From NCBI RefSeq assembly GCF_030936135.1, contig NC_082595.1, positions 22,147,930-22,211,929 on the forward strand: a stretch of 64,000 nucleotides of DNA, in the 5' to 3' direction. This document shows positions 50,601 through 60,257 of this stretch, piece after piece (position 1 is the stretch's first letter; each line of letters starts with the position of its first letter). The translations under genes and the position numbers were made by a program. Source of the stretch: Gavia stellata. Taxonomy: Eukaryota; Chordata; Aves; Gaviiformes; Gaviidae. The notes under the pieces were generated by a model, which was not told where the DNA came from, made no database searches, and saw only the letters and a program-made list of their open reading frames with translations.

Positions 50601-53600
50601 TTCTTAATCATAGCTCCAACCTTCATTGAAACATGGAAAAATGTGAATCTGTTTAATTCTGAGTGTGGGTGTGAATTTTACAGTTTGCAGGTATGTCTTT
50701 TTTTATCTGATGACTTCAAAGGTGTGGTGTTTAGTTGCTGGCTGGGACTAAACCACAACACATTAATAAAAAACATTAAAGAGATGTCCTCAAAGTTTCT
50801 CCTCAACAGACCTTAGATTGCAATTGTAGGTGTTCTCATTACAGAAACAGTGGGATTTTGCTGAGGAAATAATTAGCTTCATTTTGATAAACCCTTTTCT
50901 GCCAAATGGCTATAGACATACATTTTAAACAAGAAAATAATAATTTTTTTAGATGAAGCTACAGCTTCTAGATTAATCAGAATCTTCTGTGGGAAGTCTT
51001 CCTCTCTGTGTAAACTGAACCTTTGTGTTGAAAAGGAAAGAGACATCAGCTGTAAAAGCTCTTTCATCTATGTTGCACAATATAGTTCAACTTCCTCTTT
51101 AAAAAGAAACAAATTAAAAAGCCCCCACAACAACAACAAAAATACAAACCCAAAGAAAAGAGGATTATTTCTCTCTCCCTTTTACTTCATTGTGATTTTT
51201 CTTACACCTTGCCATAGGCTATCCTGTCATTTTCAGATTTTTGATTCACAAGTGTTACTGAAAGCACCAGGGAGCCAGGCTTGTGGCTATCTATCCATGG
51301 GATGTATTTATAATCTGTTTATGCAGGTGTGTTTCAGAATTAACAATAATAACATTTTCCAAGTTCTCCAACAAAAAGCTGCCTCCAAGTTCAGGGATTA
51401 CTGTGCTATAAAGTTAAATCACTCTTCCTACCACAGGCAATGAACCAACCAAGAATTTAGGGGTAAGATTGAAGAGTTACAACTGATTTGGTACAAGAAG
51501 TTGTACGCTAAAATATATGGGTATACCCAAATGCTGTGTGGAGGCTTTGCTCTACACGCCTTGTCAAGTAGGAGTCTACATTGCTTTAAGTCAAATGTTG
51601 AAGTGCCAACAACCAGGTTGACTTCAGGGGAGCTGAAGACAAGCACAGCCTTAGCTTTCCAACATGAGTGGGAGCTATGAAGTAAAAAACCCACCTATTT
51701 TGTCTAATTAAGTGTAATCCAATCTTACCTGGCAAGTCCATATTGATGTGATAATGAATCCATCATCTCTGAAGACATTGAAGATTTCAATGATCCCCCG
51801 TGAATAACCAAACACGGAGATACCAGCGTCTGATACTGCCAAATTAAATGTGAGGTAGTCGGTGGGCTGCAGAAGATGTCTTTTTTTATACAGGACAAAA
51901 ATCACAATGCTGTTTCCAAACCAAGACAGCCAACCTGGAAAAAAAATTTAAATCCATGAAATCAAAAAGCAAATAAAGCAAGGAGCAGTTCAGTGTGTAA
52001 ATGTGCGACGCCTCTTCTAAAATTATCCTTTTGTTCCATTAGAAACAAATTAAACCAGATTATTCATTGGAAAACCTATGCATGAAGCCTTTTTACGGAG
52101 CTGGGTACATTTCAGAAGGAGGAACAAGTGAATAACTCCAGCAATAAAACAGAACAAACACAAAAAGCTGCTGCTGCATCTGTCAAAGATCCACCATTTA
52201 AGGGCCTAGAGAAGTTTTTTTTCCTAAATGGACAGGTGAAACTCATGAAACATAACACCTGGGAAAAAAAGGAAGGAGGAAAGACTGTTAGAGTGGAGCA
52301 GAGACTACAAACAATCTGCCAAAAGCTGCAGTTTTTTAGGTACATTGTATACAATGATAGATAGGGGAAGTTCATGCACATAGGCAGAGAGATGCTTTAC
52401 CTGTCCTCTCTTGAGAACTGCAGCTAATACGATTAAGTTTCTTCTCTTAGAACAGTCTAGGATCTCCTTACAGCAAAGCCTGGCCCAGATGGGACTATTT
52501 TTCAGTAATACACCTGATAATCTCTATGAAGAGCACATTTAGAACAGACCTTTCAGAAGCTTTAAAGTATTTTTTTTATGTATTTTTAAAGTAAGTTGTG
52601 TCCTCTCTTACTCTCCAGGAACAGAGCCTTGACTTGTACATGTCTAGTTACACGAGGAAAACGCAAGGGAGATGACTGTAAATCTGGTGAATGCACCCAC
52701 TTACTCCATTGGAGAGACCCAGAGTTTCCAAATGTGCATGGCTATTGCTTCACCCATCAGTGCAAGACCTTGGTAGTTTGCATCCCACTTTTTGGAATGA
52801 TGTAGATGTGTAGAAACAAGTGACTTTTAACAAAATGTTTACTCCTAAGCATTAGGCTCAGTGTTGAAAATGGGGCTTAGCCAGTGAAGGGGATGGCTCC
52901 AGGGTGGCTGCTGGAGTGGGGCTGAGCAGCAGGTTGGGCAGCACCCGCCCCGCCGTTCGCTCCATTTCCACCCCCCAAACCAGCTCTGCCACTGCTGACA
53001 TAGGTGGCCTCACTTCACCTTGGCAATGTGGAGCAAAATTACCACCTCTTTTGAGTGCCTGCAGCCTAGGACAGGTTTAGGAAGCCAGCAGCTGGTGGTT
53101 TTGTTCCCCACAGTGGATGCCAGGGTACAACATTAACTACCAGGCGAGGGAGAAAAGAGTTGATCCATAGCCATCTATCCAGGCACAAGCAGCAGATATC
53201 CCAGAGTAAGGGTGCTGTATATTGACACAGCAAGAGGTGAATATATGCAGTGAAGAGGGACGTGACACGATGGCATTGCACAGCATCTCTGAATATTCAA
53301 AGGAGTTCACGAGATGAAAGATGGTTGATAGGTTTAATGTTGTAGCAAGAGGGCAGCTGCCTTCCTTTGAGAAGCATCAATGACCCCGTGTGTCAGGAAC
53401 CCAGCACTTTGCTGCTGGGCTGCCTTGGCTAGGAAGGGAGGGGAGGAAATTGCCTCCGAATCTCCAGGCTGTCTGGGAGTATTACGAGCTGAAATGCCAA
53501 AGAGCAAGGCACTTGTTCTCCAGAGAGGTTAGGTGCTTACCGCCCGGTGAGGTGCTCTAGGTAGTCTGGAGTGGGAGGGGAGGTGGTTGATAGGACAGAC

Positions 53601-56600
53601 TCTGTACAGCACTATGAACTGCTTTTTCTGTGGAGCAATTTGCTTTTAATAACTTCTCTTTGCAAAATTGCCAAGCTGCTGTTGCTCTGGCTTGCTTACC
53701 AAACGCACATGGTTTTCTAAAGAGCTGGGAAGAGCTGACATGTTGGCATATGGTATTAATCAGAAATAGTCACTGGTGCAATGATACACTGAGATACATA
53801 CGTATATTTTTAATATATATTGCTATAAAGATAAGATCAACAATAATAAATACATCTTATTCTGGCCACTAGGTGACAATGTTTCTTAATCGAGTCTCAT
53901 TTGCAATGGCTGCATGCACTTTAAGTCAGGAATTGTTTTGGACTTTTGTCTGAGTTTAAGTGCACAGCAGGGCACTGGAGGAGGATGGCTTTGGGAATGC
54001 ATCAGGATAGTCTGCAATGCAAACGTGGTAGTTGTATTGTTTGCATACATCAGCTCTACCTTCTGTAAGGTAAGATAGTTTTCAGGGCAGTAGGCATGGA
54101 AATATTTTCCCTGTCAATATGAAGACATAGTGCTAAAATGGCAGACAACATAAAACGGCACCTCCTTTCTAAATAGCAAAATTTTGTCAACGCAGTGTAA
54201 TGGATAGGAGGGCTACCCTTAAAGCGTCAGACACGTGCACTTCCTGGGAATATACAGAACAAATTCCCCCAAGCCTGGAGGGTAAGGGAGTTTTCAGTTC
54301 AAGTATCTTAAGGAAGAAATTGAGCAAAACATCATGTAAAACAAAAATACATGTTAGATGGAGGTGACAGAGACACAGTATTTGTCATCATTTTTTGGAA
54401 CTACATTCACACATTGAGGGCGGGGATGAGGGAAGCGTTGAGGGAGATAAGCTTATAGAGTGAGTATGACTTCTGCAGGTAGGCACAATCCTTTTAACCA
54501 CAGCAGGTGGAGAACCTGCACTGGCATATCCAGTCCCTAAAATGTCTGATCTGTCTGAGTAGTAGACCATATTAACATTGTGATAAAAAAACTGGAGGAA
54601 CTCAATTCTCAGTAAAACATGGAGTAACAAAAACAGTAGTCACATAAAAGTGCTATCAACTAGAGCAGTGACGATGGGACACTGGATCTCTGCACCATCA
54701 GATAGATGTGCTGGTCTGGGGTTGCTGACTATATTGACTGACTGATTTTTTAAAAAAAAAAAAAAAACAAACCAAACAATCCCAAAACAAAAAAACCAAC
54801 CTCAACCAAAAGAACACCTCAAATGAAACAACCTCCGTCCCCACCTCCCCCAAACCCTGATAGCACAACAGGGAAAAAGGTTGAAAATTCAATGAGGAGG
54901 GAGCACAGCCATAGCTCTGACACTCTCAGTGAGGGTAGGGATCTCCTCAACTGCTCTGCAGGCAGTATGCGCTTCAGGGTAGATCACAGGCAGATCACGA
55001 GCCCAGAAAGAAACCTGTGAACTTCGAAGTGCTATAAGGCCTTGGTGTCACCAGATGGCATCTCAATAAAACAAAGGATAGAAAAGAAACAACTGAGGGT
55101 ACTAGTTTCATTTTTTGTAAGTTGCCAGCAACATTCACTTACAAGAGTATACAGAAAAAAAAACCCCAAACCAAACCCAAAATCCAACCCTAGCATCCTA
55201 AAGGTAATCCTGGTGAGAAAGGACAGGTTCCACCTGAGATCAAAACATGGCTGAGAGAAAAAAAAATAACAGGTAGGAAGAAACTGAGCACTTCCACCCA
55301 ACATAAGGTTCAGAGAGGAATCACCACATTTCCTCCACAAGCTGTAACGCTGTCTGATATGGGCTGCTCATCAAAAAGAGATGCTGGCCCTTCTGAGGCA
55401 GCAAAATACACGGATAACATACAATTACTGGAGTTTGTTGTCACAGGGCAGGACTGAGAGCAGCTGCTGTGAGACTGGCAGCATCAGAGTAGAATAGGTT
55501 AAATGAGTGTTGATAAATGCTAAATATGGAACAGCTAAGGAGTCAGCTTTACTCCTCAGACATCCACAGAGAAGTAATTGGTACCACATTTGCAAACATT
55601 GGGAGGTAGGAGGAATAGGATGGACAGCAATATTAAAAATGTTGTATTGCTTATATAATTCAGTAGTAATCTTTCCCCTGGAATAATACCCCCTAATAGA
55701 ACATTTTCATCCACAGATGTTGAAAGTGCTCCACAAAGGAGGCTGGTGCTGTTATCCATGATTTCTGGGGGAGGCACAGGAAGGCTGCCAAGCAAGCTGG
55801 TAGTAGTCAGGAACCGAAACCCTATCAACAAAGTCCCGTATCGGCATGCTGTCTGCCAGCTCGTGCAAAGAAAGCACTGAAAAAGTAGCCAGCAAGAGTG
55901 ACTAAGTATATTGAAAATCTCCCTGCTGAAAGCGACTGAGAACAGTGAGATTGTTTAGCTCCAGGAATAGTTAAGAGGGAACACGACAATTTTACAAAGA
56001 TTTCTGCCAAATCACTCAAGCCTGAGCATCCAGACATACCCTATTTTTCTTTTCATGTACCTGAGATGGACTTCAAACAAGCACTAAACACCTGAAGCTG
56101 CACACAATTTCATTGTTAACATTCAATTTATGTTTTTGAAGAGTTAAATTTGGTGCAAGGGAACTGGTAGCTCCGAGCTGGTCATCCACATTTCCAATAG
56201 GTGACTGCATCTGTGCCCAGCTAAGATAGGTTATTATGCTTTGTACTTAGACTTGTTCTTATTAGACACTGTTGTGTGGCCTTTACTTGTAAAATCTGAC
56301 AAGAATGAATTAGAAAAATGGGTGTTAGAACTCACCCAATTGCAGTTTAAAATGTACAGGGAGCCTTAAGTGGAAGAATTCAAGAAATGAGAGCGAAAGG
56401 TGAAGGGTCTGTGTCACAAGACAAACTACGCTTTTCCCTCAGCAAATAACCTTATCTCTAGGACAGAAATTGGATTAAGCATCTAGATACAGAGCAAGCA
56501 TGAATGAAGTCAATTACTGATTCAACTATCTATACACAAGCATAAACGTCTATCATCTGAAGAGGTTTGCTGTAAAAGATTTTCAGACTAGAAAACTATT

Positions 56601-59600
56601 TTAAAAAGTGATAAAATCTAGAGAATTTGCAAAGCTGTCATTAACTATTGCAACAGCGAAGTGACCCTGCTGTGTTTTTAGTCTTCACTGCTAATTATAC
56701 ATACACAATATCCTATCCAGGCCATATTGCCCATTTTAGCAGGAAGGAGAAGCGTCATCATGTTTTAGACTTGACAAAGCATGATTATTTGTTCAATAAA
56801 TGCGATCATTTTGTGGATGAATGTTTTCCTTTCCCACCTTCTCAGATTTAACTGTCAAACAATGATGTCCCAAAATAACGCTCATTCTGTCACATGCCAA
56901 GTAACAGTTTACTATTACCATTTGGAAACATGTGCCATTTAAAGGCATATTTGAGTCTTGTGGTCTGTTCTGGGATTGGTAATGCTCTCAGCAAGCCTTT
57001 CTGATGTAAGCACTCACAAAAAGTCAGAATTTGTTCTCTAACAAATATTTTCTCCTAGTGACTTAAAATTTCTTTTTTATGCCAAGGATTCGCTCTAACA
57101 GTTCCAGTTAACTGTGAAGCTAGGGAAGAAGAGCACAGAACAACTTGTGTATAAATGCAGAAAAGACAAATTTACTTAAGAATTCCAATTAATAATTATG
57201 AAGAAAAAAATGCTTCATCCCCCCCTTCCCCAAGTCTAAGTTTGACTTAGCTAGCAGCTGTGGACAGTACTTTTAAATTGCACTTAATAATTTAAACTAT
57301 ACAAGGATTTTCCACAGTACTATACCACTTAGGGCATAGGCAAAAAGGGGTCAGATGTAATGCTAGCAACAGGACAAGCTCCCACCTGTCAAAGACAATT
57401 CTGAGCTCATGGAAAGGAAGAATGGAAACAGAGAACTGCCTTCAGAAAGGGGATGCTGACGCAGCTGATCTAATGAGGGGTAACACAGTGGCTGCTATCA
57501 CCTGCAGATAGTCCCTCTGAGCACGGTACGATGGCTCACTGCTATGGGGTTGGCACTGCGTTTTTCCCTCTCTTTGCTGGTCCCCTGGCCAAAGCATTAG
57601 CAAGGAGAATGATGGAATGGTGACTCCATAGATTCCTGCAAATGCAGACTGTCTTTCCAGATCCCTAAAGAAACACGGTTACAGGAAGGTAACGCACAGA
57701 CTGGCCTTTGTCCTCTGCTGCCAAAAGGGCAAGAGGGTGTCTGCATAACAGAGTACTTTGTTAGGCCACATCACTGCTCCCCAGATAGATTGAGTTATTG
57801 GTGCACATAAAACTAATAGCTGTAAATCATTATAGTTGGTGCTTGCAGAAGTGCAGCAGTAGACCTTTGAGGAGAAAAAGACATGAGGACTTTTCCGATT
57901 TATGTATTACTAACAGATTTTTTTCAAAGGTTCTTACTGCAAAAAGTTATACCTACCTCCATCACATTTTAACCAGATCCACACTACATTTAACTTGGAG
58001 TAGTGGTATTACTGGTTATATATACTCTGCAAGAAATACAACTTGAGTTTTGAATCTGGAGGTAAGTTTCAAGAATAGCAGCTATGACATGCCAAGCACT
58101 TGTAACCATGGCAGAAGGATCTGAAGCAATCAAAACCCAATAGACATACAACCTAAAAGCTCAGGCACCTAGTACTTTAAAAAGTATTTGCTAGAAGATG
58201 TGGGGTCACCATCAGGAAGCAGCAGCGGAAAACACCTCTGTTGGTGATTGACGGAAGAAGTTTGAACTACCAGCGTGATGCAGAGGCAACACTAGGAGGG
58301 ATCAGTAGAGCTGTAGAAATGTAAGTATTAATGTGAAAAGTAATGCCAAGACCTTGCTTGGATGCTGTATTCAGTCCTGGCTATAAGTTTAAAAAAAAAA
58401 AAAAAAAGAGTCCAGGCTGGAAAAGACAGCATAAAAGGCTGTTAGCATGATATGCTGGCATGACAGGGGAAAGAATATTATGACAGGAGATAAATAAATT
58501 TTAATGAAAAAGAACCCAAAATCAACCAAACAAAAAACCCCAAACACCTCACTTGCTTAATATAGGAATACAAAGGTTGACCACAGGACCACAGGTTATG
58601 ATTGTTCCTTCAGGAACACAGACTGGCTGGAGGACATTAATTGCAGGCAAAAAAATTATTTCAATTAAAAGGAGTGACAAAAAGTGTATAAAGTTGGTGT
58701 GATCACTTTAGCTAAGAATTTAGGGAAAGGCTCCTACCCAACAGAGAAACAAAATCAGGAACAGGCTATCAGTTGGAAGAGTGTTAGCAACACCAAGAAA
58801 ACCCCAGCTAGTTACATGAGGGAGCATGATAGCTTCGCAAATGAGATTATGTATTGTCACAGCAGGGGGCCGGTCTTGCTGACCTAAGATGTTCTTTCTA
58901 GTCTTAAGTGCAACTGATTAATTCATTAGCTGATGGTGCAGCCATTTCCCAGCCATTCATGAAGGGATACGCAGATGTGAACAGATTGGGGATAAATTGG
59001 AACAAGTCTGATTTATCTTACGGCCACTCTTCTAATTAAGTCTCCTAAGATAGAAGCCATGTATTTTTCTAGTAGAATCTCTGTTTTTATTCTAAACACA
59101 ACTGTTTCCTCCCTAGTTCCTATAAGTAAAAAAAGAAAGTCTCATGTAAGCATATTAAAATACTTAGCATTTTACATTGTAACTTCCATAGACCTTTCTC
59201 AAGCATAAGCTGAGGGCTAGTAAGCTACTTGCAATATGTGATAAGCTTAGAAAAAGAAAAAATCTGTTTAGATCAGTCATTTAAAAACAGAAACATTTTT
59301 GTATATTCTGTTTAGAAGAACAGATTTAATAGAAGTTATGTTTTCATGTATTTTCTTGTGAGGTTTTATGGTTGGAAATTTTTTATTACCTAGGAAACCT
59401 GCATTCTTTGAAATTTCATAAAGTTTCCTTGTATCCTGCAATGAGTCTGCCCCAAATGGACAATATTTAAACAAATGAAACAAAATTGCGCTGGGATCAA
59501 AGTGAGTTCATATTGGGTGCCATTTTCAAACCCTTATTATACACTTACAATAACTGTCTTGCAGCAGAACCAAAATAAGTACGTGATATTGTGACTGCTA

Positions 59601-60257
59601 ACACAGGATAACGTTCTAGTACTTAGATCTTTCATAGATCCTGTTTGAAGAAGTTTATTTCTATGTGCATCAAATGTTTAAAGCAGGAGCAGTACCAATA
59701 GCTAAAAAAAGTTTAAAACTACAGAACTGTATTTTCTGTCTCTGCAGGAGGTAATTGTGGGATGCCAACTGACTGTCAGCAGCCAGAACACTGGAAATCA
59801 CAGAACATTAATTCAGTGCTACCAAGACACGAGAAGACATAGAGGTATCCTGTACTTCTGATAAGGTACTTTTTTATCTTCCCACATATCAAGTTTAGTG
59901 AATGTTATTTAAAAGTTTACAGGCTTCACTATTTTTTTCCTCAAGATTTCTGCATTGATTATTAAACTCTTTATAACAAAAGAAAGCTGTACCTCTTTGA
60001 TCTTGTAATAGCTGAAGAAGAAAGTTGCATTTCCTAACATCCTGTTCCATTAGGGCTGAAACCCAAATGAATCACTTTGAACTTTGTACCAAACTCTACT
60101 TAGGAGCTTCCTTTCACGTCCAAGCCGAGTACATACCTAAAGCCAGTAGGTAGAAACCTATGATAGTCTCTCCTTGCTCTGTTACAGCTGCCTCTCTGCT
60201 CAGAAAACTGATGTTGTTGTTCCTCCAGGGTGCCTGTTGAGAAAACAGGACAGACAT
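32161..60257 (-). CDS. Neuropsin-group (OPN5-like) non-visual opsin, complete six-exon gene
   Basis: Joining six minus-strand exons gives 1197 coding bases, 398 residues plus TAA, with no frame break. The product is a light-sensing G-protein-coupled receptor of the plasma membrane that binds retinal. Seen: a sequon at N15; TM1 about 31-57 with GN at 47-48; TM2 about 65-92 with NLAVSD; C108 and C184 for the disulfide; TRY at 132-134 instead of DRY; FxxAWSPY in TM6 (261-268); retinal-lysine motif [12 protein letters not shown] with K294; helix 8 KFRR (310-313) and possible palmitoyl C321; then a hydrophilic 77-residue tail. TM6-TM7 resembles OPN5 (AWxPYAV, WSA, AKSA, YNPIIY), while the GWGSY and GTC region also recalls RGR and peropsin. 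The tail is longer than in OPN5 (about 354 residues overall). Residue 188 (bovine numbering) is Glu, not the Thr of OPN5 and OPN5L2 or the Cys of OPN5L1, so I favour an OPN6/7/8-type paralogue but cannot name it. Confidence 0.93.
32602..33261 (-). other. Opsin intron 5 (660 bases)
   Basis: Bounded by gtgagt and ttttag, phase 0. The smallest intron of the gene; nothing else recognised. Confidence 0.88.
33262..33485 (-). CDS. Opsin exon 5: extracellular loop 2, TM5, intracellular loop 3
   Basis: Encodes residues 179-252, completing D178; acceptor tttccag, donor gtgagt. It opens with [11 protein letters not shown]184 is the conserved loop-2 cysteine and E185 sits at the bovine 188 site beside the retinal pocket. 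TM5 is about 197-225, with FLP at 210-212 and SY at 219-220. Intracellular loop 3 is rich in Arg and Asp (DRQRRMERD), suited to G-protein contact. Loop 2 is one residue shorter than in bovine rhodopsin. Confidence 0.93.
33486..36397 (-). other. Opsin intron 4 (about 2.9 kb)
   Basis: Bounded by gtaaca and tttccag. No repeat or gene recognised; a GC-richer patch lies at 34.86-35.05 kb. Confidence 0.85.
36398..36502 (-). CDS. Opsin exon 4: loop 2, TM4, start of extracellular loop 2
   Basis: Encodes the last two bases of codon 143, residues 144-177 and one base of codon 178; acceptor attgcag, donor gtaaca. TM4 runs from about 151 to 172 and ends with PLLGWGSY, a phrase also typical of RGR-like opsins. 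The exon is only 105 bases and carries no stand-alone start codon. It is identified by its frame, its splice sites and the continuous protein formed with its neighbours. Confidence 0.92.
36503..38684 (-). other. Opsin intron 3 (about 2.2 kb)
   Basis: Bounded by gtaagg and attgcag. The half nearer exon 3 is the purine-rich stretch described separately. Confidence 0.85.
37440..38080 (+). repeat. Purine-rich asymmetric stretch in opsin intron 3
   Basis: For about 640 bases the plus strand is markedly rich in G and A, with many gtgag, ggag and agaa words and few C. No open frame of note is present. It may be an old repeat body, and a similar texture is seen at 46430-46740, but I cannot match it to a family. 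Confidence 0.3.
38685..38784 (-). CDS. Opsin exon 3: TM3 and TRY motif
   Basis: Encodes residues 110-142 and the first base of codon 143; acceptor tttttcag, donor gtaagg. It supplies most of TM3. D111 falls three residues after C108, which is the bovine Glu113 counterion position. The E/DRY motif at the cytoplasmic end reads T132-R133-Y134, exactly 24 residues after the Cys as in rhodopsin. Loop 2 begins IKGCHPER. Confidence 0.93.
46164..46290 (+). repeat. Ancient 5S-rRNA-like SINE relic in opsin intron 2
   Basis: Bases 46164-46206 resemble the second half of vertebrate 5S rRNA (gcCAAGCAAGGTTGaGC, then a 13-base TGGATGGGAAACC matching the box C region). The following 80 bases do not continue as 5S rRNA; they resemble the body of an old amniote interspersed repeat (ACTGCAGAAAG ... 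GCGCTAGTG). A 5S-derived SINE relic fits better than a 5S gene: the first half and terminator are missing. Confidence 0.5.
47550..47815 (+). mobile_element. CR1 LINE 3' tail fragment in opsin intron 2
   Basis: About 265 bases closely match the last part of the CR1 copy at 17.67-17.94 kb, from the codons for [10 protein letters not shown] to the tail with GATGATCTTACAGG and one ATTCTGTG unit. The ORF2 part is broken by an in-frame TAG near 47700 (in gttctaggaacg). It lies in intron 2 of the opsin, antisense to it. Confidence 0.93.
50721..50760 (+). mobile_element. Fragment of the 3' end of the same LTR family
   Basis: About 40 bases match the last 35-40 bases of the LTR at 15899-16464 (GTGGTG, TTAGTTGCTGGCTGGG, CTAAACCACAACA). 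The rest of the LTR is absent. It lies in opsin intron 2. Confidence 0.65.
51729..51934 (-). CDS. Opsin exon 2: TM1 to start of TM3
   Basis: Encodes residues 42-109, completing codon 41. It has a polypyrimidine-tttccag acceptor and a gtaaga donor, phase 0 at the 3' end. TM1 carries FGNSIV and loop 1 is [10 protein letters not shown]2 carries the opsin hallmark NLAVSD (71-76), then GYSRG where OPN5 has GKP. The exon ends with WTCQ, in which C108 is the conserved TM3 disulfide cysteine. Confidence 0.93.
54750..54850 (+). repeat. A/C-rich low-complexity stretch
   Basis: A run of about 17 A leads into 80 bases of A and C with almost no G (aaaccaaac-type units). A similar, shorter stretch is at 55155-55190. 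Both are in opsin intron 1. Confidence 0.75.
58260..58900 (+). mobile_element. Degraded, probably old CR1 copy in opsin intron 1
   Basis: Scattered CR1-like phrases occur in the expected order: a block like the CR1 ORF2 region around TTCAGT...GTCCAG...AAGG (58365-58420), later blocks like the ORF2 end, and a worn 3' end near 58865-58905 (GGTCTTGCTGACC then TTCTTTCTAGTCTTA). Frames are destroyed and a 17-base A run has grown inside it. The subfamily cannot be named by eye. Confidence 0.45.
60137..60257 (-). CDS. Opsin exon 1: start codon, extracellular N-terminus, start of TM1
   Basis: Encodes residues 1-40 and the first base of codon 41. The ATG at 60257 has A at -3, and an in-frame TAA lies four codons upstream, so the frame does not extend further. 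The N-terminus is short, with a glycosylation sequon at N15-I-S. The exon ends in the hydrophobic stretch GFYLLAL and is followed by a gtatgt donor. Splicing onto exon 2 (phase 1) restores an unbroken TM1 containing the family GN motif. Upstream non-coding exons cannot be excluded. Confidence 0.88.

Larger units (their letters stand above)
38785..51728 (-). other. Opsin intron 2 (about 12.9 kb)
   Basis: The largest intron, bounded by gtaaga and tttttcag. It contains the CR1 tail at 47.55 kb, the 5S-like SINE relic at 46.16 kb, the LTR-end fragment at 50.72 kb and low-complexity A runs at 46.07 and 47.94 kb. No nested gene was found. Confidence 0.85.
51935..60136 (-). other. Opsin intron 1 (about 8.2 kb)
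   Basis: Bounded by gtatgt and tttccag. It contains A/C-rich low-complexity sequence at 54.75 kb and the worn CR1 at 58.3-58.9 kb. No nested gene was found. Confidence 0.85.

Noticed and set aside
32161..60257. Peropsin (RRH), RGR or melanopsin identity for the opsin gene
   Set aside because: TM6-TM7 matches OPN5-type wording ([24 protein letters not shown]) better. TRY and the tail differ from RRH and RGR, and melanopsin has DRY and a much longer tail.
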